From assembly GCA_963790545.1 (NCBI GenBank), contig CAWBPA010000026.1:131554-195553 (forward strand): a stretch of DNA of 64,000 nucleotides, given 5' to 3'. Source of the DNA: DATBJG01 sp963790545 (GTDB lineage Bacteria; Acidobacteriota; Vicinamibacteria; Vicinamibacterales; JAMQPK01). The position numbers and the translations under genes are program-made. The notes under the pieces were generated by a model that ran no database searches, had not been told where the DNA came from, and saw only the letters and a program-made list of their open reading frames with translations. Below, in pieces: positions 17,130 to 26,703 of this stretch (its first letter is position 1; the number at the start of each line of letters is the position of its first letter).

Positions 17130-17159
17130 ACGATATGGATGGGAGCTTGGCCTTGTCAA
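17130..17159 (-). promoter_or_regulatory. Sigma70-type promoter of the zinc-finger gene
   Basis: On the minus strand TTGACA (17154-17159) and TATCGT (17130-17135) are separated by 18 bases. The predicted start of transcription is about twelve bases before the GTG at 17111, which gives a very short leader. Confidence 0.6.
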
Positions 17160-17199
17160 GGCACGGACGAGGCGCTAGGATGCCGATCGGGCGGCTACT

Positions 17200-17364
17200 A
17201 TGCCTGTCAAGGAATGCCCGCTGTGCGGCGAGGCCATGCGCCGGGTCGCTCGCGAAATCGCCGACCGGGTGCCCGGGACCTCGGAGCTCAAACGGCGCAC
17301 GTTCGTTGAATGGGTGTGTCCCGAATGCGAGTACTTCGAAGAGGGGGACGTGGACGACACCTGA
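17200..17364 (+). CDS. Small zinc-ribbon protein (54 aa)
   Basis: The ORF starts MPVKECPLCGEAMRRVAREI and ends with WVCPECEYFEEGDVDDT. The CxxC pairs (CPLC and CPEC) form a single zinc ribbon. The protein is small, charged and probably cytoplasmic. It is divergent from the orphan zinc-finger gene. Similar tiny zinc ribbons lie at 17.5 kb and 60.6 kb. I do not recognise a named family. Confidence 0.65.
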   Translation: MPVKECPLCGEAMRRVAREIADRVPGTSELKRRTFVEWVCPECEYFEEGDVDDT

Positions 17365-17383
17365 TGTGCTAACGCCCAGCATG

Positions 17384-17465
17384 GATGCACAAGCGTAAGT
17401 AGCGCAGCCCTTTGGGGCTGCCCGGATGCACAAGCGTACGTAGCGCAGCCCTTTAGGGCTGCCCG
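17384..17465. repeat. Two tandem 41-bp repeats, each with a hairpin
   Basis: Two copies begin GATGCACAAGCGTA (17384 and 17425) and contain GTAGCGCAGCCC then GGGCTGC, with inner bases TTTG or TTTA. Each folds as a short hairpin whose loop resembles the CTTTAG loop of the repeats at 4.7 and 27.3 kb. Confidence 0.8.
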
Positions 17466-17523
17466 GGATCAGTTCAGAAAGAAGAGGAAGAACGGAAGAG
17501 CAGACGTCGGGTGCGCGGCGGTG

Positions 17524-17751
17524 TTAACGTGCACCCAGGGTGAGCAGGACTTCCTTGCGCAGCGTGTCCTCGAACTCTTCGAACTTCAGAGCGCTTTCGC
17601 ACTCGTCGCACAGCACCTCGAGCACGACGGGCCGTGTTTCCTCCGACACCTCGACACGCGAGTCATCCAGCTGAACCACATGCATTTGCAGCGTTTTGAC
17701 GAGAAACTTCTTCTGGTTCCCACAAGTTGGACAGGTCAACGACACGAGCAC
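17524..17751 (-). CDS. Small zinc-ribbon protein (75 aa)
   Basis: This basic-to-acidic protein has CPTCGNQ near its start and CDECESALKFEEFEDTL later, so two CxxC knuckles are likely to hold one zinc. A GTG at 17751 follows AGAGAGGAT, which decides the start. The protein is probably cytoplasmic, and its partner and role are unknown. Confidence 0.7.
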   Translation of the reverse strand: MLVSLTCPTCGNQKKFLVKTLQMHVVQLDDSRVEVSEETRPVVLEVLCDECESALKFEEFEDTLRKEVLLTLGAR

Positions 17752-17936
17752 ATCCTCTCTTATCCTCTTATCCCGCTACGTTTTTCTCGCACCAAGCGCC
17801 AAACCTGCGGGCCCCCTTGCCCAACGTTCACCGGTGCTTCAAACTGATGATTGTACGAGATGCGTTCCTGAGAACGCAATCACGAAAAGCTGGCCTATTT
17901 TGGCGTGAAACTACGTAAAACCCCAGGAGCGCAGGG

Positions 17937-18125
17937 ATGGCAGATGCAGTGACAACCAAGAACGGTGTCCTCGAAATCCACAGTGAAGCGCACGGCCCGC
18001 ACTGGATCGCGTGGTTGACCCGCTCGGGCGCCACGACGCCGGAACGCTCCATCGTGCTGGTCGGGGAAACCCGGGAAGAAGCCGAGGCCCGGGCGCGTCG
18101 TTGGGCCGAACTCTCGGATCGGTGA
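17937..18125 (+). CDS. Small protein of unknown function (62 aa)
   Basis: The ATG at 17937 follows CCAGGAGCGCAGGG, a clear ribosome site. The sequence, MADAVTTKNGVLEIHSEAHG followed by HWIAWLTRSG, is a compact beta/alpha protein with a conserved-looking WIAWLTR core and an Arg/Ala-rich end (EAEARARRWAEL). It resembles small uncharacterised proteins. No membrane segment is present. Confidence 0.6.
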   Translation: MADAVTTKNGVLEIHSEAHGPHWIAWLTRSGATTPERSIVLVGETREEAEARARRWAELSDR

Positions 18126-18145
18126 GGTGATCCTCCTCAGTGAAG

Positions 18146-18364
18146 CTACCCCTCCGGTTCGTCGTCGCACGGCAGCTCGACGACCCGTCCCATCGAATGT
18201 CGGTTGCTTGGACAGTACGGGCCTTTTGCCTCTAGCGACATCACCCGAACATCCTGCGAGCCGACGCGAAAAATCGCGGCAATACAGCCACACGGAAGAG
18301 GATCGAGCAATTCCAGCTCGAGTGGAACTGTCACGCGGCTAACATTCCGAGCGGTTCTTATCAT
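18146..18364 (-). CDS. Small Cys-containing protein of unknown function (72 aa)
   Basis: The ORF reads MIRTARNVSRVTVPLELELL with PCGCIAAIFRVG and YCPSN. Two cysteines in PCGC and another in YCPSN could bind metal. It lies antisense to nothing else and has natural-looking composition. It is convergent with the 62-aa gene, twenty bases apart. Coding status is moderate. Confidence 0.5.
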   Translation of the reverse strand: MIRTARNVSRVTVPLELELLDPLPCGCIAAIFRVGSQDVRVMSLEAKGPYCPSNRHSMGRVVELPCDDEPEG

Positions 18365-18469
18365 AGTTCCGGGACTCTGCCCGAATGGCTCGTCGCGGCG
18401 CTGAAGCGAGGAGCGGTACCTGATTTAGACCGCACTGTACGTCTTTTGGTTCCTGCAAAGTGCCTGCCG

Positions 18470-19003
18470 CTAGACCAGACCGGGATAGACGGGCTTGCCC
18501 TCCAGATTTCGGGCAAACTCCGTCACCCGATGCGGACGTGCGGGCGCCGCTGACTCGATATGGAGCACCGCGACGCTGCGCATCGCAAGCGCATCGGCCA
18601 GTAGCGCGCGATGACATCGCCACCACACGGCCTCGGCGCACATGATGGCTGTGGGCGCCACTGAGCCAAACGTCAACAGGTCGTCGAGAGCGCCTGCAAA
18701 CTCCGGCGTCATCATGTGATCCGCATAGCCCCGAAAGCTGGCATTCTTCCAGGCCGTGTTCGGTGAATCGGGTCTGGGACGCCTCAGCCCTCCCAGGGCA
18801 GGAAAGTGCCGATAGTCGATGCCGTGCTGTCGTAACTGCGCGGCCAGGGTATCGCTTGAGAAGTGGGGATGGCGACGAGATCGTGGAATCGTCCGAACGT
18901 CGGCAAGCTGGGCAATATGGTGTGCCGTCAACAGGGCGAGGAATTCAGCTGCGGAACGGGTCGAGTGGCCGACGGTGAAAACGCGACGCGGAAGCTGGCT
19001 CAC
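18470..19003 (-). CDS. DUF488 domain protein
   Basis: The N-terminus FTVGHSTRSAAEFLALL and the following LADVRTIPRSRRHPHF are the family signature, and a conserved Cys lies in TAIMCAEAVWWRCHR. At 177 residues it has the usual length. The biochemical role of DUF488 is not established. Its GTG start overlaps the AddA stop (GTGA), so it is translated as the last gene of the AddB-AddA unit, suggesting a link to DNA metabolism. Confidence 0.85.
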   Translation of the reverse strand: MSQLPRRVFTVGHSTRSAAEFLALLTAHHIAQLADVRTIPRSRRHPHFSSDTLAAQLRQHGIDYRHFPALGGLRRPRPDSPNTAWKNASFRGYADHMMTPEFAGALDDLLTFGSVAPTAIMCAEAVWWRCHRALLADALAMRSVAVLHIESAAPARPHRVTEFARNLEGKPVYPGLV

Positions 19004-22000
19004 GGGTAAATCAAACGTCCCTCCACCACCGCCTCGGGAAACAGTGCGCGGATTGCCGTTACATAGGCATCAAGCTGCGCGCGATGGTCAGGGTCCGGTC
19101 GCCCAGTTTTGAACTCGAAGACGGTCAAGCTTGCGTTCCCCGCTCTCGCCAAACAGTCAACCGTGCCACGCAATACGGTGGCTTGACCGGCTCCTCTGAA
19201 CGAGAACGGGACTTCGAAATGACAGTCGCCCCTTCGACCCACCGAGAATTCTTTGTGCTCCCGAATGACTTTGAACACTCGCACGGCGTCCGCGACGGTC
19301 GCGGCGACATTGTCAACACCAACCCGGTCCTCCCCACGCACCAGTGCGTGAGCCAGGTGCTCGAGCTGCCCATCCTCCAACGCCTCGTCTCCGCCACGCT
19401 GAAGCAATCGATGTACCAACCTACCCCTTAGCGTTCGCGCTGCGTCCTCAGAAGGAGCGCGGTCGAAGGTGGCATCCCGTGTTGGCCGTCGATCCGCCTC
19501 CTTGGCAACAAGGGCGGTCACAGACAACCATTGGACTGATTCGTCATCAAACAACGGCTCAAACCGATCGACGGGCATAGAGGTCTTTCCTCGAAACGAT
19601 CTCGGACGGGTGTGTTCGCCCTCCTCGGCGGCATCAGAAAGTGTCGCCGGTGCAGGACACGTCCTCAGAACGTGTTGCACACCCGATTTCCCGGTCATCA
19701 CGAGTGGGGTGTTTGCAGCTGCCGACGATGCCTGCACGAGCAGGTTCCCGACGAGTGTCGGGAGCACTTCCCCGAGACCGCCACTCCCCGGTCTCCAGCT
19801 TCCATCTTTGATAATCGAGGAGAGATACAGGCGGTCCCGCGCGCGTGTCAGCGCGACGTAGAGCAATCGCTTGCTCTCCTCACGGTCGCGCGCTCTCAGA
19901 TCTTCATCGGCGTCCGATTCGAATTCCCCGACTGAAACAGACGGCTCGCCCGCGCCGTCATCGGTGAGGACGCGAATCGGCGGCCGGATTCCACCGGCCC
20001 CCTTTGAGAGATTGACAACGAAGACGATGGGAAACTCCAGACCCTTGGCAGCATGGACAGTCATCAAATTCACGGCGTCAGCCGCGTCGATGACCGCGTT
20101 GGCTTCGTCTCCCGCCGACATTCGATCGAGATAGTCCGCAAGACGGGCGAGCGTGCTGTAACCACGATTCTGCACGCGCCTGACGATCGCACGAATCTTT
20201 TTCAAGTTCTCGCGCGCTTGAACGAGCCGCGGGCCGCGGAGCTCAAACGCGTAAGCCGTTTCGGCCAGCACGAGGTCGAGGAGTTCCGCCGCCGGCAGCC
20301 GATCGGCCAACGCTCGCCACCGTTGAACACCGTCCCGCGCCAGCATCAAGACCTTTCGATCCTCCGCATCGAGCTTGTCGAGCGCGGGTGGCGGCCTCGA
20401 ATCGCCGAAGGCGCCTGCCAGGTCACCAGCCAGCAAACGCAGGGCCGGATCCGAGATGCGAATGAATCGTGAGCGCATGAAAGCCGCGGCGCGAACGTCG
20501 GACTCCGGGTTGGCCAGGTACCTGAGCAAGGCCACGACATCCTTGACCTCATCGGCGTCAAAGAAGCCCAGCCCCTTGTAGACATAGGTTGGTATCCCGC
20601 GATCCTCGAGAGCCTTCTCGAATTCGCGATGGCTTTCGCGCGATCGAAAGAGAATCGCAATATCCGAATGACGTACCTGACGCGCGAGACCGGTTTCCCG
20701 ATCACGGACTTCGCCCGAGGCCACCAGGGATTCGATTTCGAGCGCAACGCCGTTGGCGCACGCCTCAATCACTTCGCCGGCGACGAGGCCCAGGGGTGTG
20801 TCACGGGCGGCAACGTCCTCGTCAGGAGGGGGTGTCGGAAAGCGATCGGCCTCCGTGTAGGTGAACGCATCATCTCGCGGTGCTCGTTCGATCTCCTCGA
20901 ACACGTCGTTGACGAATCGAAGAAGCGCCGGCGTTGCGCGGGCGCTCCGCGCGATTGACTGCCGGGCGGGTTCTTCGGGCCGGAGGGCGGCAATGTACTC
21001 CCGCGCATCCTGCAGCACGGTCACTTCTGCGTCGCGGAATCCGTAGATCGACTGCTTGCGATCGCCGACGATGAAGACCGATGGACGGAGCGGCGCGTTT
21101 TCAACCAGCCCGAAGCCTTCCCCCCAGGATTTGACCAGTAAGGAGACCAGGTTCCACTGCGCGCGGCTCGTATCCTGAAACTCGTCCACGAGCACATGGT
21201 GGTAGCGGGACTCGAGCCGATATCGGCTCCTGGCAAATTCGTCCATCTGCTGGAGAAGCCGAACCGCCCGGTCGAGCACCTCAGAAAAGTCCAGCGCAGC
21301 GTGTGCTTCAAGGGTCTTGTCGTACTCGCGCTTGGCAATCTGGAACATCTGCCAGACCCCACGCGACATCACGACGTTGAGGTCTCGCTGGAACGCTCTG
21401 ATGTCGTCGTCGAGGCGCGGTGCAAGCGCGATCACGCACGCCAGGTGATGGCGGAAGTCGCGATCCGAGGCGAAATGCGTCTTGACGTAGTGCGGCGTGA
21501 GCGCCTTTCGAGGCCTGCCGTCCTTGTTGAAGAAATGCTGCCGAACCCGATGGAGCCCTGCCCGAACCCAACCCGCATCAGCAAGCGCCACACGCGCTCG
21601 GTCGTCAACGAGTCGCAGAACATCCTGCCGCAGAATTTCGTAACGACGATGACCCTGTGGTCCGCTGGCCAGAAACGCATCCAGCCCTCCGTCGACGGAT
21701 TCGAGCGACGACTTGAGTCGTGAGATACCCATGCGAACGGCATCAGCCGCCGTCAGATCCTTCGGGCCGCGTTCGAGGAATCTCGAAAGAGCCTGCGGCG
21801 CCACGAGGCGTCTGTTCAACAACGCTTCAAGGCCCTGTCGAATACGGCTCTCAGGGATTTGAGCAAACACCAGCGCGACGGGTTCCTGCTCTCGTGCCAC
21901 GCCCCGACAAATTCGAAGGGCATTGTCCAGCGCTTGCTGGACGTAGCGTGGCGTTTCGGTTTCGTCGGCCATCGCGAAACCTGGCTCCAGGTCGGCCTCG

Positions 22001-22395
22001 AGTGGAAACTCCCGGAGCAGGGACAGACAAAATGCGTCAATCGTACCGATGGCAATCTCACCGGCCCGCTCGCGCAGGTCACGCCATCTGGCGCCGTCCA
22101 CATCCGAAAGCGTCGCAGCCTCCTTCAGTCGAGCAAGGATCCGCTGCCGCATGTCGGCGGCTGCTTTGCGCGTAAACGTGATAGCCAGAATATTCGCCGG
22201 GTTGACACCGGATCGCAGCAGATTGATGTAGCGCTCCACGAGCACACGGGTCTTGCCTGTACCGGCGGAAGCCTCGAGCACGACGTTCCGGTGTGGATCC
22301 ACGGCAGCGACGCGCGCAGCCTCGTCGGCATCGAGCGGCGCGGACGAGGTGGGAATCTCGTCGAACGGGAGCCGGAGGTTACTCGTCACCAACAT
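19000..22395 (-). CDS. addA: AddA-like UvrD-type helicase-nuclease subunit
   Basis: AddA is the ATP-driven helicase/nuclease that processes broken DNA ends for recombination. Of its 1131 residues, Walker A is ASAGTGKT (42-49). The Walker B motif appears in VLVDEFQDTSRAQ and motif III in VGDRKQSIYGFRDAE. The conserved VNLMTVHAAKGLEFPIVFV lies mid-protein. The C-terminal RecB-type nuclease carries VFEFKTGRPDPDHRAQLDAY. The ATG at 22395 lies inside the end of AddB and gives the natural start; the longer upstream reading has no counterpart in the family. DUF488 follows with a GTGA overlap. It is intact, with no frame break. Confidence 0.92.
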   Translation of the reverse strand: MLVTSNLRLPFDEIPTSSAPLDADEAARVAAVDPHRNVVLEASAGTGKTRVLVERYINLLRSGVNPANILAITFTRKAAADMRQRILARLKEAATLSDVDGARWRDLRERAGEIAIGTIDAFCLSLLREFPLEADLEPGFAMADETETPRYVQQALDNALRICRGVAREQEPVALVFAQIPESRIRQGLEALLNRRLVAPQALSRFLERGPKDLTAADAVRMGISRLKSSLESVDGGLDAFLASGPQGHRRYEILRQDVLRLVDDRARVALADAGWVRAGLHRVRQHFFNKDGRPRKALTPHYVKTHFASDRDFRHHLACVIALAPRLDDDIRAFQRDLNVVMSRGVWQMFQIAKREYDKTLEAHAALDFSEVLDRAVRLLQQMDEFARSRYRLESRYHHVLVDEFQDTSRAQWNLVSLLVKSWGEGFGLVENAPLRPSVFIVGDRKQSIYGFRDAEVTVLQDAREYIAALRPEEPARQSIARSARATPALLRFVNDVFEEIERAPRDDAFTYTEADRFPTPPPDEDVAARDTPLGLVAGEVIEACANGVALEIESLVASGEVRDRETGLARQVRHSDIAILFRSRESHREFEKALEDRGIPTYVYKGLGFFDADEVKDVVALLRYLANPESDVRAAAFMRSRFIRISDPALRLLAGDLAGAFGDSRPPPALDKLDAEDRKVLMLARDGVQRWRALADRLPAAELLDLVLAETAYAFELRGPRLVQARENLKKIRAIVRRVQNRGYSTLARLADYLDRMSAGDEANAVIDAADAVNLMTVHAAKGLEFPIVFVVNLSKGAGGIRPPIRVLTDDGAGEPSVSVGEFESDADEDLRARDREESKRLLYVALTRARDRLYLSSIIKDGSWRPGSGGLGEVLPTLVGNLLVQASSAAANTPLVMTGKSGVQHVLRTCPAPATLSDAAEEGEHTRPRSFRGKTSMPVDRFEPLFDDESVQWLSVTALVAKEADRRPTRDATFDRAPSEDAARTLRGRLVHRLLQRGGDEALEDGQLEHLAHALVRGEDRVGVDNVAATVADAVRVFKVIREHKEFSVGRRGDCHFEVPFSFRGAGQATVLRGTVDCLARAGNASLTVFEFKTGRPDPDHRAQLDAYVTAIRALFPEAVVEGRLIYP

Positions 22396-25336
22396 AGTCC
22401 TTTCGGCAGACGTTGGCGTATGAACAGAACGTGCACCGGAATGGTTCGAGGGGCAACACGGGAAACCGGCCGGCGCGAATCTCGTCGACCGCCGTGACAA
22501 GTCGTGCCTGAGCCTCGGCCAGGACCTGATCGATGCCATTTCGATCGGCCAACGCCACGAACCGACGCGGATCTCTGAAGGCGATGTACCCTCCCTCTCC
22601 GACGGCCCACGAGCGCCCGTGTCTGCCCTCCAGCCGCTGGGTGGCACACAGGGAGTAGATTGGCAACTGCAGCATCCGTTTCGCTGCAGGTGGTCGCCCG
22701 GACTTGTAGTCGATCACGCGGACCGTACCGTCCTGCAGCAAGTCGATTCGATCGGCCACCCCCGTCAGCGCAACCTGACGAGCCCCTTCGGCGCCACGTA
22801 TCTCGAATTCTCCGTCGAGACGATGCTCCAGCAGGCGTTCGAGAACCTCGGCATCGGACTCGGCCTCGACGCGAAAGACAATTTCGGCCAGACCCTCGGC
22901 AGCCGCGGTGCCAAACAAACGATTTCGTTCGAGTGTCGCTTCGCTCTCCGGGAGCTCCTCCAGAAGAGGATTCACGACGCGCGCGAAGAGGCTTCGGGCG
23001 TCCGGCAGGTTCTCGAGCGTAATCGTCTGGTGACCGGCGCGTCCCCATTCTTCAAAGAATGACTGGAAGACACGATGGAGGAACACGCCCTGCGTGCGTG
23101 GACGCCGGGCTTCCTCGTCGTCGCGCTCCTCGTCGAGCGACAGAACGTGTTTGGCGAAAAACTTGAACGGGCACTCCAGGTAGGTCTCGAGTGAACCCAC
23201 GCTGTACGGTGTGCGCTCGTATGAGCCGACCATGCCGCGGAACATCGGCACGGCTGCATCGGTGCGCGACTGACGCAACGCGAGCCACGCCGCCGAGGTC
23301 GGCGCAAGCGGACTCGGATCGACGGGATCCTCGGAGATAGCCTCAGCCGGAAACACTCTGGAGCGTTCTCCGGACTCGATACGCTGTACTGGAAGGCCAA
23401 TGGCCTCGAGGTCGTCGAGGAACACACTCGGACTGACGATGGCATCATCTTCAAGCGAAAAGGTTGACACCGCCACACGCTCGCGGCCAAGGCTCAGGAG
23501 ATCACGGAATGCCGCACGTGTCGCCTGCAGACGGTGAGCATCGGACGGCCATCCCAGCTGCTGCAGCAGGAAGGACGGAAAAAAGATATTCCGCGGCGCG
23601 CGATCAGGCCATTCCGTTTCGACCAGCCCAACGAGATGAACTTCATCGAAGAACCCGAATGGGGCGGTCCGTGCATCGACCAGATGCACCCCACCAGAAC
23701 CGGCCCGAGGCGCGAAGGTTTGAGCTTCGACCCAACGCCGGATGGCCGCAGCAATCTCTGAAAACTCCGTGATCCGGTTGTCGATTGTCCGATGAGCGCC
23801 AGCAAGAGACGCGATCGCGGATTGAATAGCCGCACGCGCTCGCAGGTGACGTCCTCGGAGCGGATCATCCAATGAAGGCGAACGGTCGAACTGCACGAGA
23901 AACTGGAAGAGCCGGTCCAAATGATCGCCTGCAGCCGAGGGTTCCACGAGCGGCGCGAGTTGATCGGCTAGCGTGAGAGCGGCACGACCAACCTCGACAA
24001 CTTTGTTCGATGGCCCTCGGGGCTCCGCTGTCGACGTAGTCGCCCATCGATCGACCAGCATTCGAAGCTGCTCGATGCCTCCCAGATAGCCGGCACTGTT
24101 CAGCCTGCGATCGAAACTGGCAATTGACCGACCGGTCAGCGAGTGTTCTCCAGACGTGAAATGCGGACATCGCAAGAGTGCAACGATCGAAGAACGGCTG
24201 AAGCCCGAAGCCACCGCGTCGAAAATCAGATCGACGGCTGCTGCGTAGGGTTCCGCGGCGAGCGGAAGCGCATCCAGCGTTTGGTGCGGGATTCCAGCGG
24301 AGCCAAACACCTCGCGGGCGAGATAAATGTAAGGCAGCGGGCGCTTGAAGACGACTGCCGTCCGGTTAAGCGCGATTCCCTGCCCATGGGTCCGCTTGAG
24401 CCGGCGCGCGGTATCTGACAATTCGTCTTCCCGATCCCGACTTCGAAAGTACAGCTCGCCGCCCGTCGTCGTTGGGGCAAGCAGGCTGGTACTTGAACGT
24501 GCATCATGAGCCACGCGTTCTTCTTCGATTCCTGGCAAAACCTGATGGACCCGCTCGTGGAACCCCGCGGCAAGCTGTCCCTCGGTTACGACAATGTCAA
24601 TGCGTCCGAGCGCGGGCAGACGGGTCAGCAGGTCGAAGTCCGCCGGCCAGAGACCCTCGCGGTCTGCGGCTCGATCGCCAACCGCGACAATGATTCCCAA
24701 GTACGGCCGCCTCATCGGATGCTCGAGGAGCCAACTGCGAAGCGTGTGTTCGTCGAGGCGACCAAGCTCAAGCAGTCTCGCCTGGTATCGGCGGAACGTC
24801 CGGACAAGAAAATGCGTCTGCTGCAGCAGTCGTGCGGCCCCGCGATCGACTTCTGATTCGGCCTCGAGATCCTGAACCATCAATCGTTCGAACTGGTCGA
24901 TAGTCTTTCGTACACGCCCGAGCTCGTCGTACAAGCGGACGATCTCCGCGATCAGTCCGGGACGGAGCCTGAAGGGGGCTCGTATGCCCTCCTCTTCAGA
25001 TTCTCGGGCAGCTGAACCCATCAGGACCTCGCGTTCCAGGTCGTCGAGCAAGGGGGGAGCGTCGGGAAGTCGGTCGTGCAGCTGCCTGTACCAATCCTGT
25101 CGCGGCAGGAGGTCTGGAAAAATCAGCGTTTTGCCGGTCCCGACGCGGTCATCGCCCGCGATCAGGAGAGTCTCGAGCGTTTGACGGAGCTGCGCTGCCG
25201 CGGCACGGCCGGGAACCAGCACCGCGCACGATCGGGCCGTGAGGAGATCTTGATCACGGATGAGCGAGACCAGGACGCGCTGAAAGCTCGAAAGATTGGG
25301 AACTCGGAGGAGCCGTGTTTGTCGAGGAGTGATCAC
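22379..25336 (-). CDS. addB: AddB-like nuclease with iron-staple Cys cluster
   Basis: The 985-residue protein has an inactive helicase-like N-terminus and a C-terminal PD-(D/E)XK nuclease. The nuclease catalytic strand is RVIDYKSGRPP. Cys 722 (in YLECPFKFF) and Cys 968, 971 and 977 (in RCTFCSYANVCRKD) fit the 4Fe-4S iron staple of AddB-type nucleases. Its partner AddA lies directly downstream with a 17-base overlap. The start is placed at the GTG 25336, which overlaps the previous stop as GTGA, as elsewhere in this region; an ATG at 25429 would need a long overlap. Confidence 0.9.
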   Translation of the reverse strand: MITPRQTRLLRVPNLSSFQRVLVSLIRDQDLLTARSCAVLVPGRAAAAQLRQTLETLLIAGDDRVGTGKTLIFPDLLPRQDWYRQLHDRLPDAPPLLDDLEREVLMGSAARESEEEGIRAPFRLRPGLIAEIVRLYDELGRVRKTIDQFERLMVQDLEAESEVDRGAARLLQQTHFLVRTFRRYQARLLELGRLDEHTLRSWLLEHPMRRPYLGIIVAVGDRAADREGLWPADFDLLTRLPALGRIDIVVTEGQLAAGFHERVHQVLPGIEEERVAHDARSSTSLLAPTTTGGELYFRSRDREDELSDTARRLKRTHGQGIALNRTAVVFKRPLPYIYLAREVFGSAGIPHQTLDALPLAAEPYAAAVDLIFDAVASGFSRSSIVALLRCPHFTSGEHSLTGRSIASFDRRLNSAGYLGGIEQLRMLVDRWATTSTAEPRGPSNKVVEVGRAALTLADQLAPLVEPSAAGDHLDRLFQFLVQFDRSPSLDDPLRGRHLRARAAIQSAIASLAGAHRTIDNRITEFSEIAAAIRRWVEAQTFAPRAGSGGVHLVDARTAPFGFFDEVHLVGLVETEWPDRAPRNIFFPSFLLQQLGWPSDAHRLQATRAAFRDLLSLGRERVAVSTFSLEDDAIVSPSVFLDDLEAIGLPVQRIESGERSRVFPAEAISEDPVDPSPLAPTSAAWLALRQSRTDAAVPMFRGMVGSYERTPYSVGSLETYLECPFKFFAKHVLSLDEERDDEEARRPRTQGVFLHRVFQSFFEEWGRAGHQTITLENLPDARSLFARVVNPLLEELPESEATLERNRLFGTAAAEGLAEIVFRVEAESDAEVLERLLEHRLDGEFEIRGAEGARQVALTGVADRIDLLQDGTVRVIDYKSGRPPAAKRMLQLPIYSLCATQRLEGRHGRSWAVGEGGYIAFRDPRRFVALADRNGIDQVLAEAQARLVTAVDEIRAGRFPVLPLEPFRCTFCSYANVCRKDYVGDE

Positions 25337-26703
25337 CTGGCTTGCGGATACTGGGACACCGAATCCATATCGCCACGGGCCTTGGTGAACAACATCATAG
25401 CGCCTGCGGCCGCCGCCGACGCGTCCCAAGCCACAGCAATGTCCCCAGACCTGACGGCCTCGTGGCGCACGTCAACTGCGTTCGCCGCCAGTTTGACCGC
25501 GCTCATAAGAAGCGCATGAACGGCGGACAGTTCCTCCGGCGGGTTGATTGCCTCGAGTCGCCTGATCGCTGTCTCGAGTCGGGCCGCAAGACCCGTGAGA
25601 ACGGAGGCATCCGGTCCAGCCAGACGCCGGATGGCATCGAGCGGCGAACGGCTCCGGCTGAAATCGTCAATCCCCGCCTTGATCGCGCTTTCGTATGCCA
25701 GAGCGGCGGGGCGTCGTAAAAGCCAACGATCGCGTGCGAGTCTCAGGCCGCGGGCAACGTCCAGACGGACCTGGAGCGCGACAAGCAAGCCGTTGATTTC
25801 GGCCGGCCGTCGGTAGCCCAGCCGCTCGTCGCGACGCTGGACCTCCTTGAGCAGTTCTTCAATTTTTACAACATCCGCACGTTCCGCTGCGGCTGAAGCG
25901 ACTTGGATGACCTGCTTTGTGAGGCGACCATATGCCCGCTCGAAACGCGCCTCCGCGGCCATGGCGTCGACCGCCTCACGTCGTCGCAGGTCGATCCAGG
26001 CTGGAGGCAGCATGGATCGGCTGCGATTGAGGGTGCCAACAATGGCTGACAACAGCGAAATTCTGTCGGCGGGAACGTCGCTCAACCGTGCGACGGCCAT
26101 GGCCTGACCTATCGAATCCTGCAGGGTCGGAGGTGGCAGCAACGGGACGCGTGGCACAGTATCGGCGTTGGCCACAAGGTTGAGGTCGAACCGGGTCTCA
26201 CCCGCCGCAGCACGAAGTTCGGCAATGACCTCGTCCAGAATGCCCAGAATCTCGCGGACATCGCTGGAGCGGTACCCATAATGACGACTGGGCCACTGCT
26301 CTAGTTCGCGGCGAGCGGCAAGGGCAAGCTGCAGGCGCGCCTTGTCGTTGGTTGCGACCGAGATGTCGTTCAGCGTCCTGGCCACGCTCGCGGTCAGTTG
26401 CCCATAATCGGACTCACCCTGAGTCCGAGCATAATGCTCCGCCCTCGCCGAGTCCGCGTATCGGGCAGTCCGCTCCCAATCGACAACGCTGGCCGGCAAA
26501 TTCACGAGTTGAAGCCCGGGCGTCTCGGGCTCCCCGCCGAGCGGCATTGAAAACACTACACGCTCGCCGACGCGGGCGTATTCGCCGTAGCTGACGATCG
26601 CGCTGCCATCGGCAAGAAACACCCGAAGCAGCATCGCTTCGCCCGCTTCAGCCGTCTGCGCGACGCACAGCCAGATGAGAACGAATACCTTGAGTGTCTT
26701 CAT
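25333..26703 (-). CDS. Secreted helical protein of unknown function, first gene of the AddBA unit
   Basis: The 456-residue protein starts with a signal peptide (MKTLKVFVLIWLCVAQTAEA) and is then largely alpha-helical and rich in Ala, Arg and Glu, with long heptad-like stretches such as RLETAIRRLEAINPPEELSA. The N-terminal part (VFLADGSAIVSYGEYARVGE) looks like a small beta domain. There is no catalytic motif I recognise. Its stop overlaps the AddB start as GTGA, so it is transcribed with addBA, which is odd for an exported protein. A perfect 18-bp palindrome lies 16 bases before its ATG. Confidence 0.75.
   Translation of the reverse strand: MKTLKVFVLIWLCVAQTAEAGEAMLLRVFLADGSAIVSYGEYARVGERVVFSMPLGGEPETPGLQLVNLPASVVDWERTARYADSARAEHYARTQGESDYGQLTASVARTLNDISVATNDKARLQLALAARRELEQWPSRHYGYRSSDVREILGILDEVIAELRAAAGETRFDLNLVANADTVPRVPLLPPPTLQDSIGQAMAVARLSDVPADRISLLSAIVGTLNRSRSMLPPAWIDLRRREAVDAMAAEARFERAYGRLTKQVIQVASAAAERADVVKIEELLKEVQRRDERLGYRRPAEINGLLVALQVRLDVARGLRLARDRWLLRRPAALAYESAIKAGIDDFSRSRSPLDAIRRLAGPDASVLTGLAARLETAIRRLEAINPPEELSAVHALLMSAVKLAANAVDVRHEAVRSGDIAVAWDASAAAAGAMMLFTKARGDMDSVSQYPQAR

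Noticed and set aside
17384..17465. CRISPR array
   Set aside because: Only two tandem units with no unique spacers of constant length and no cas genes.
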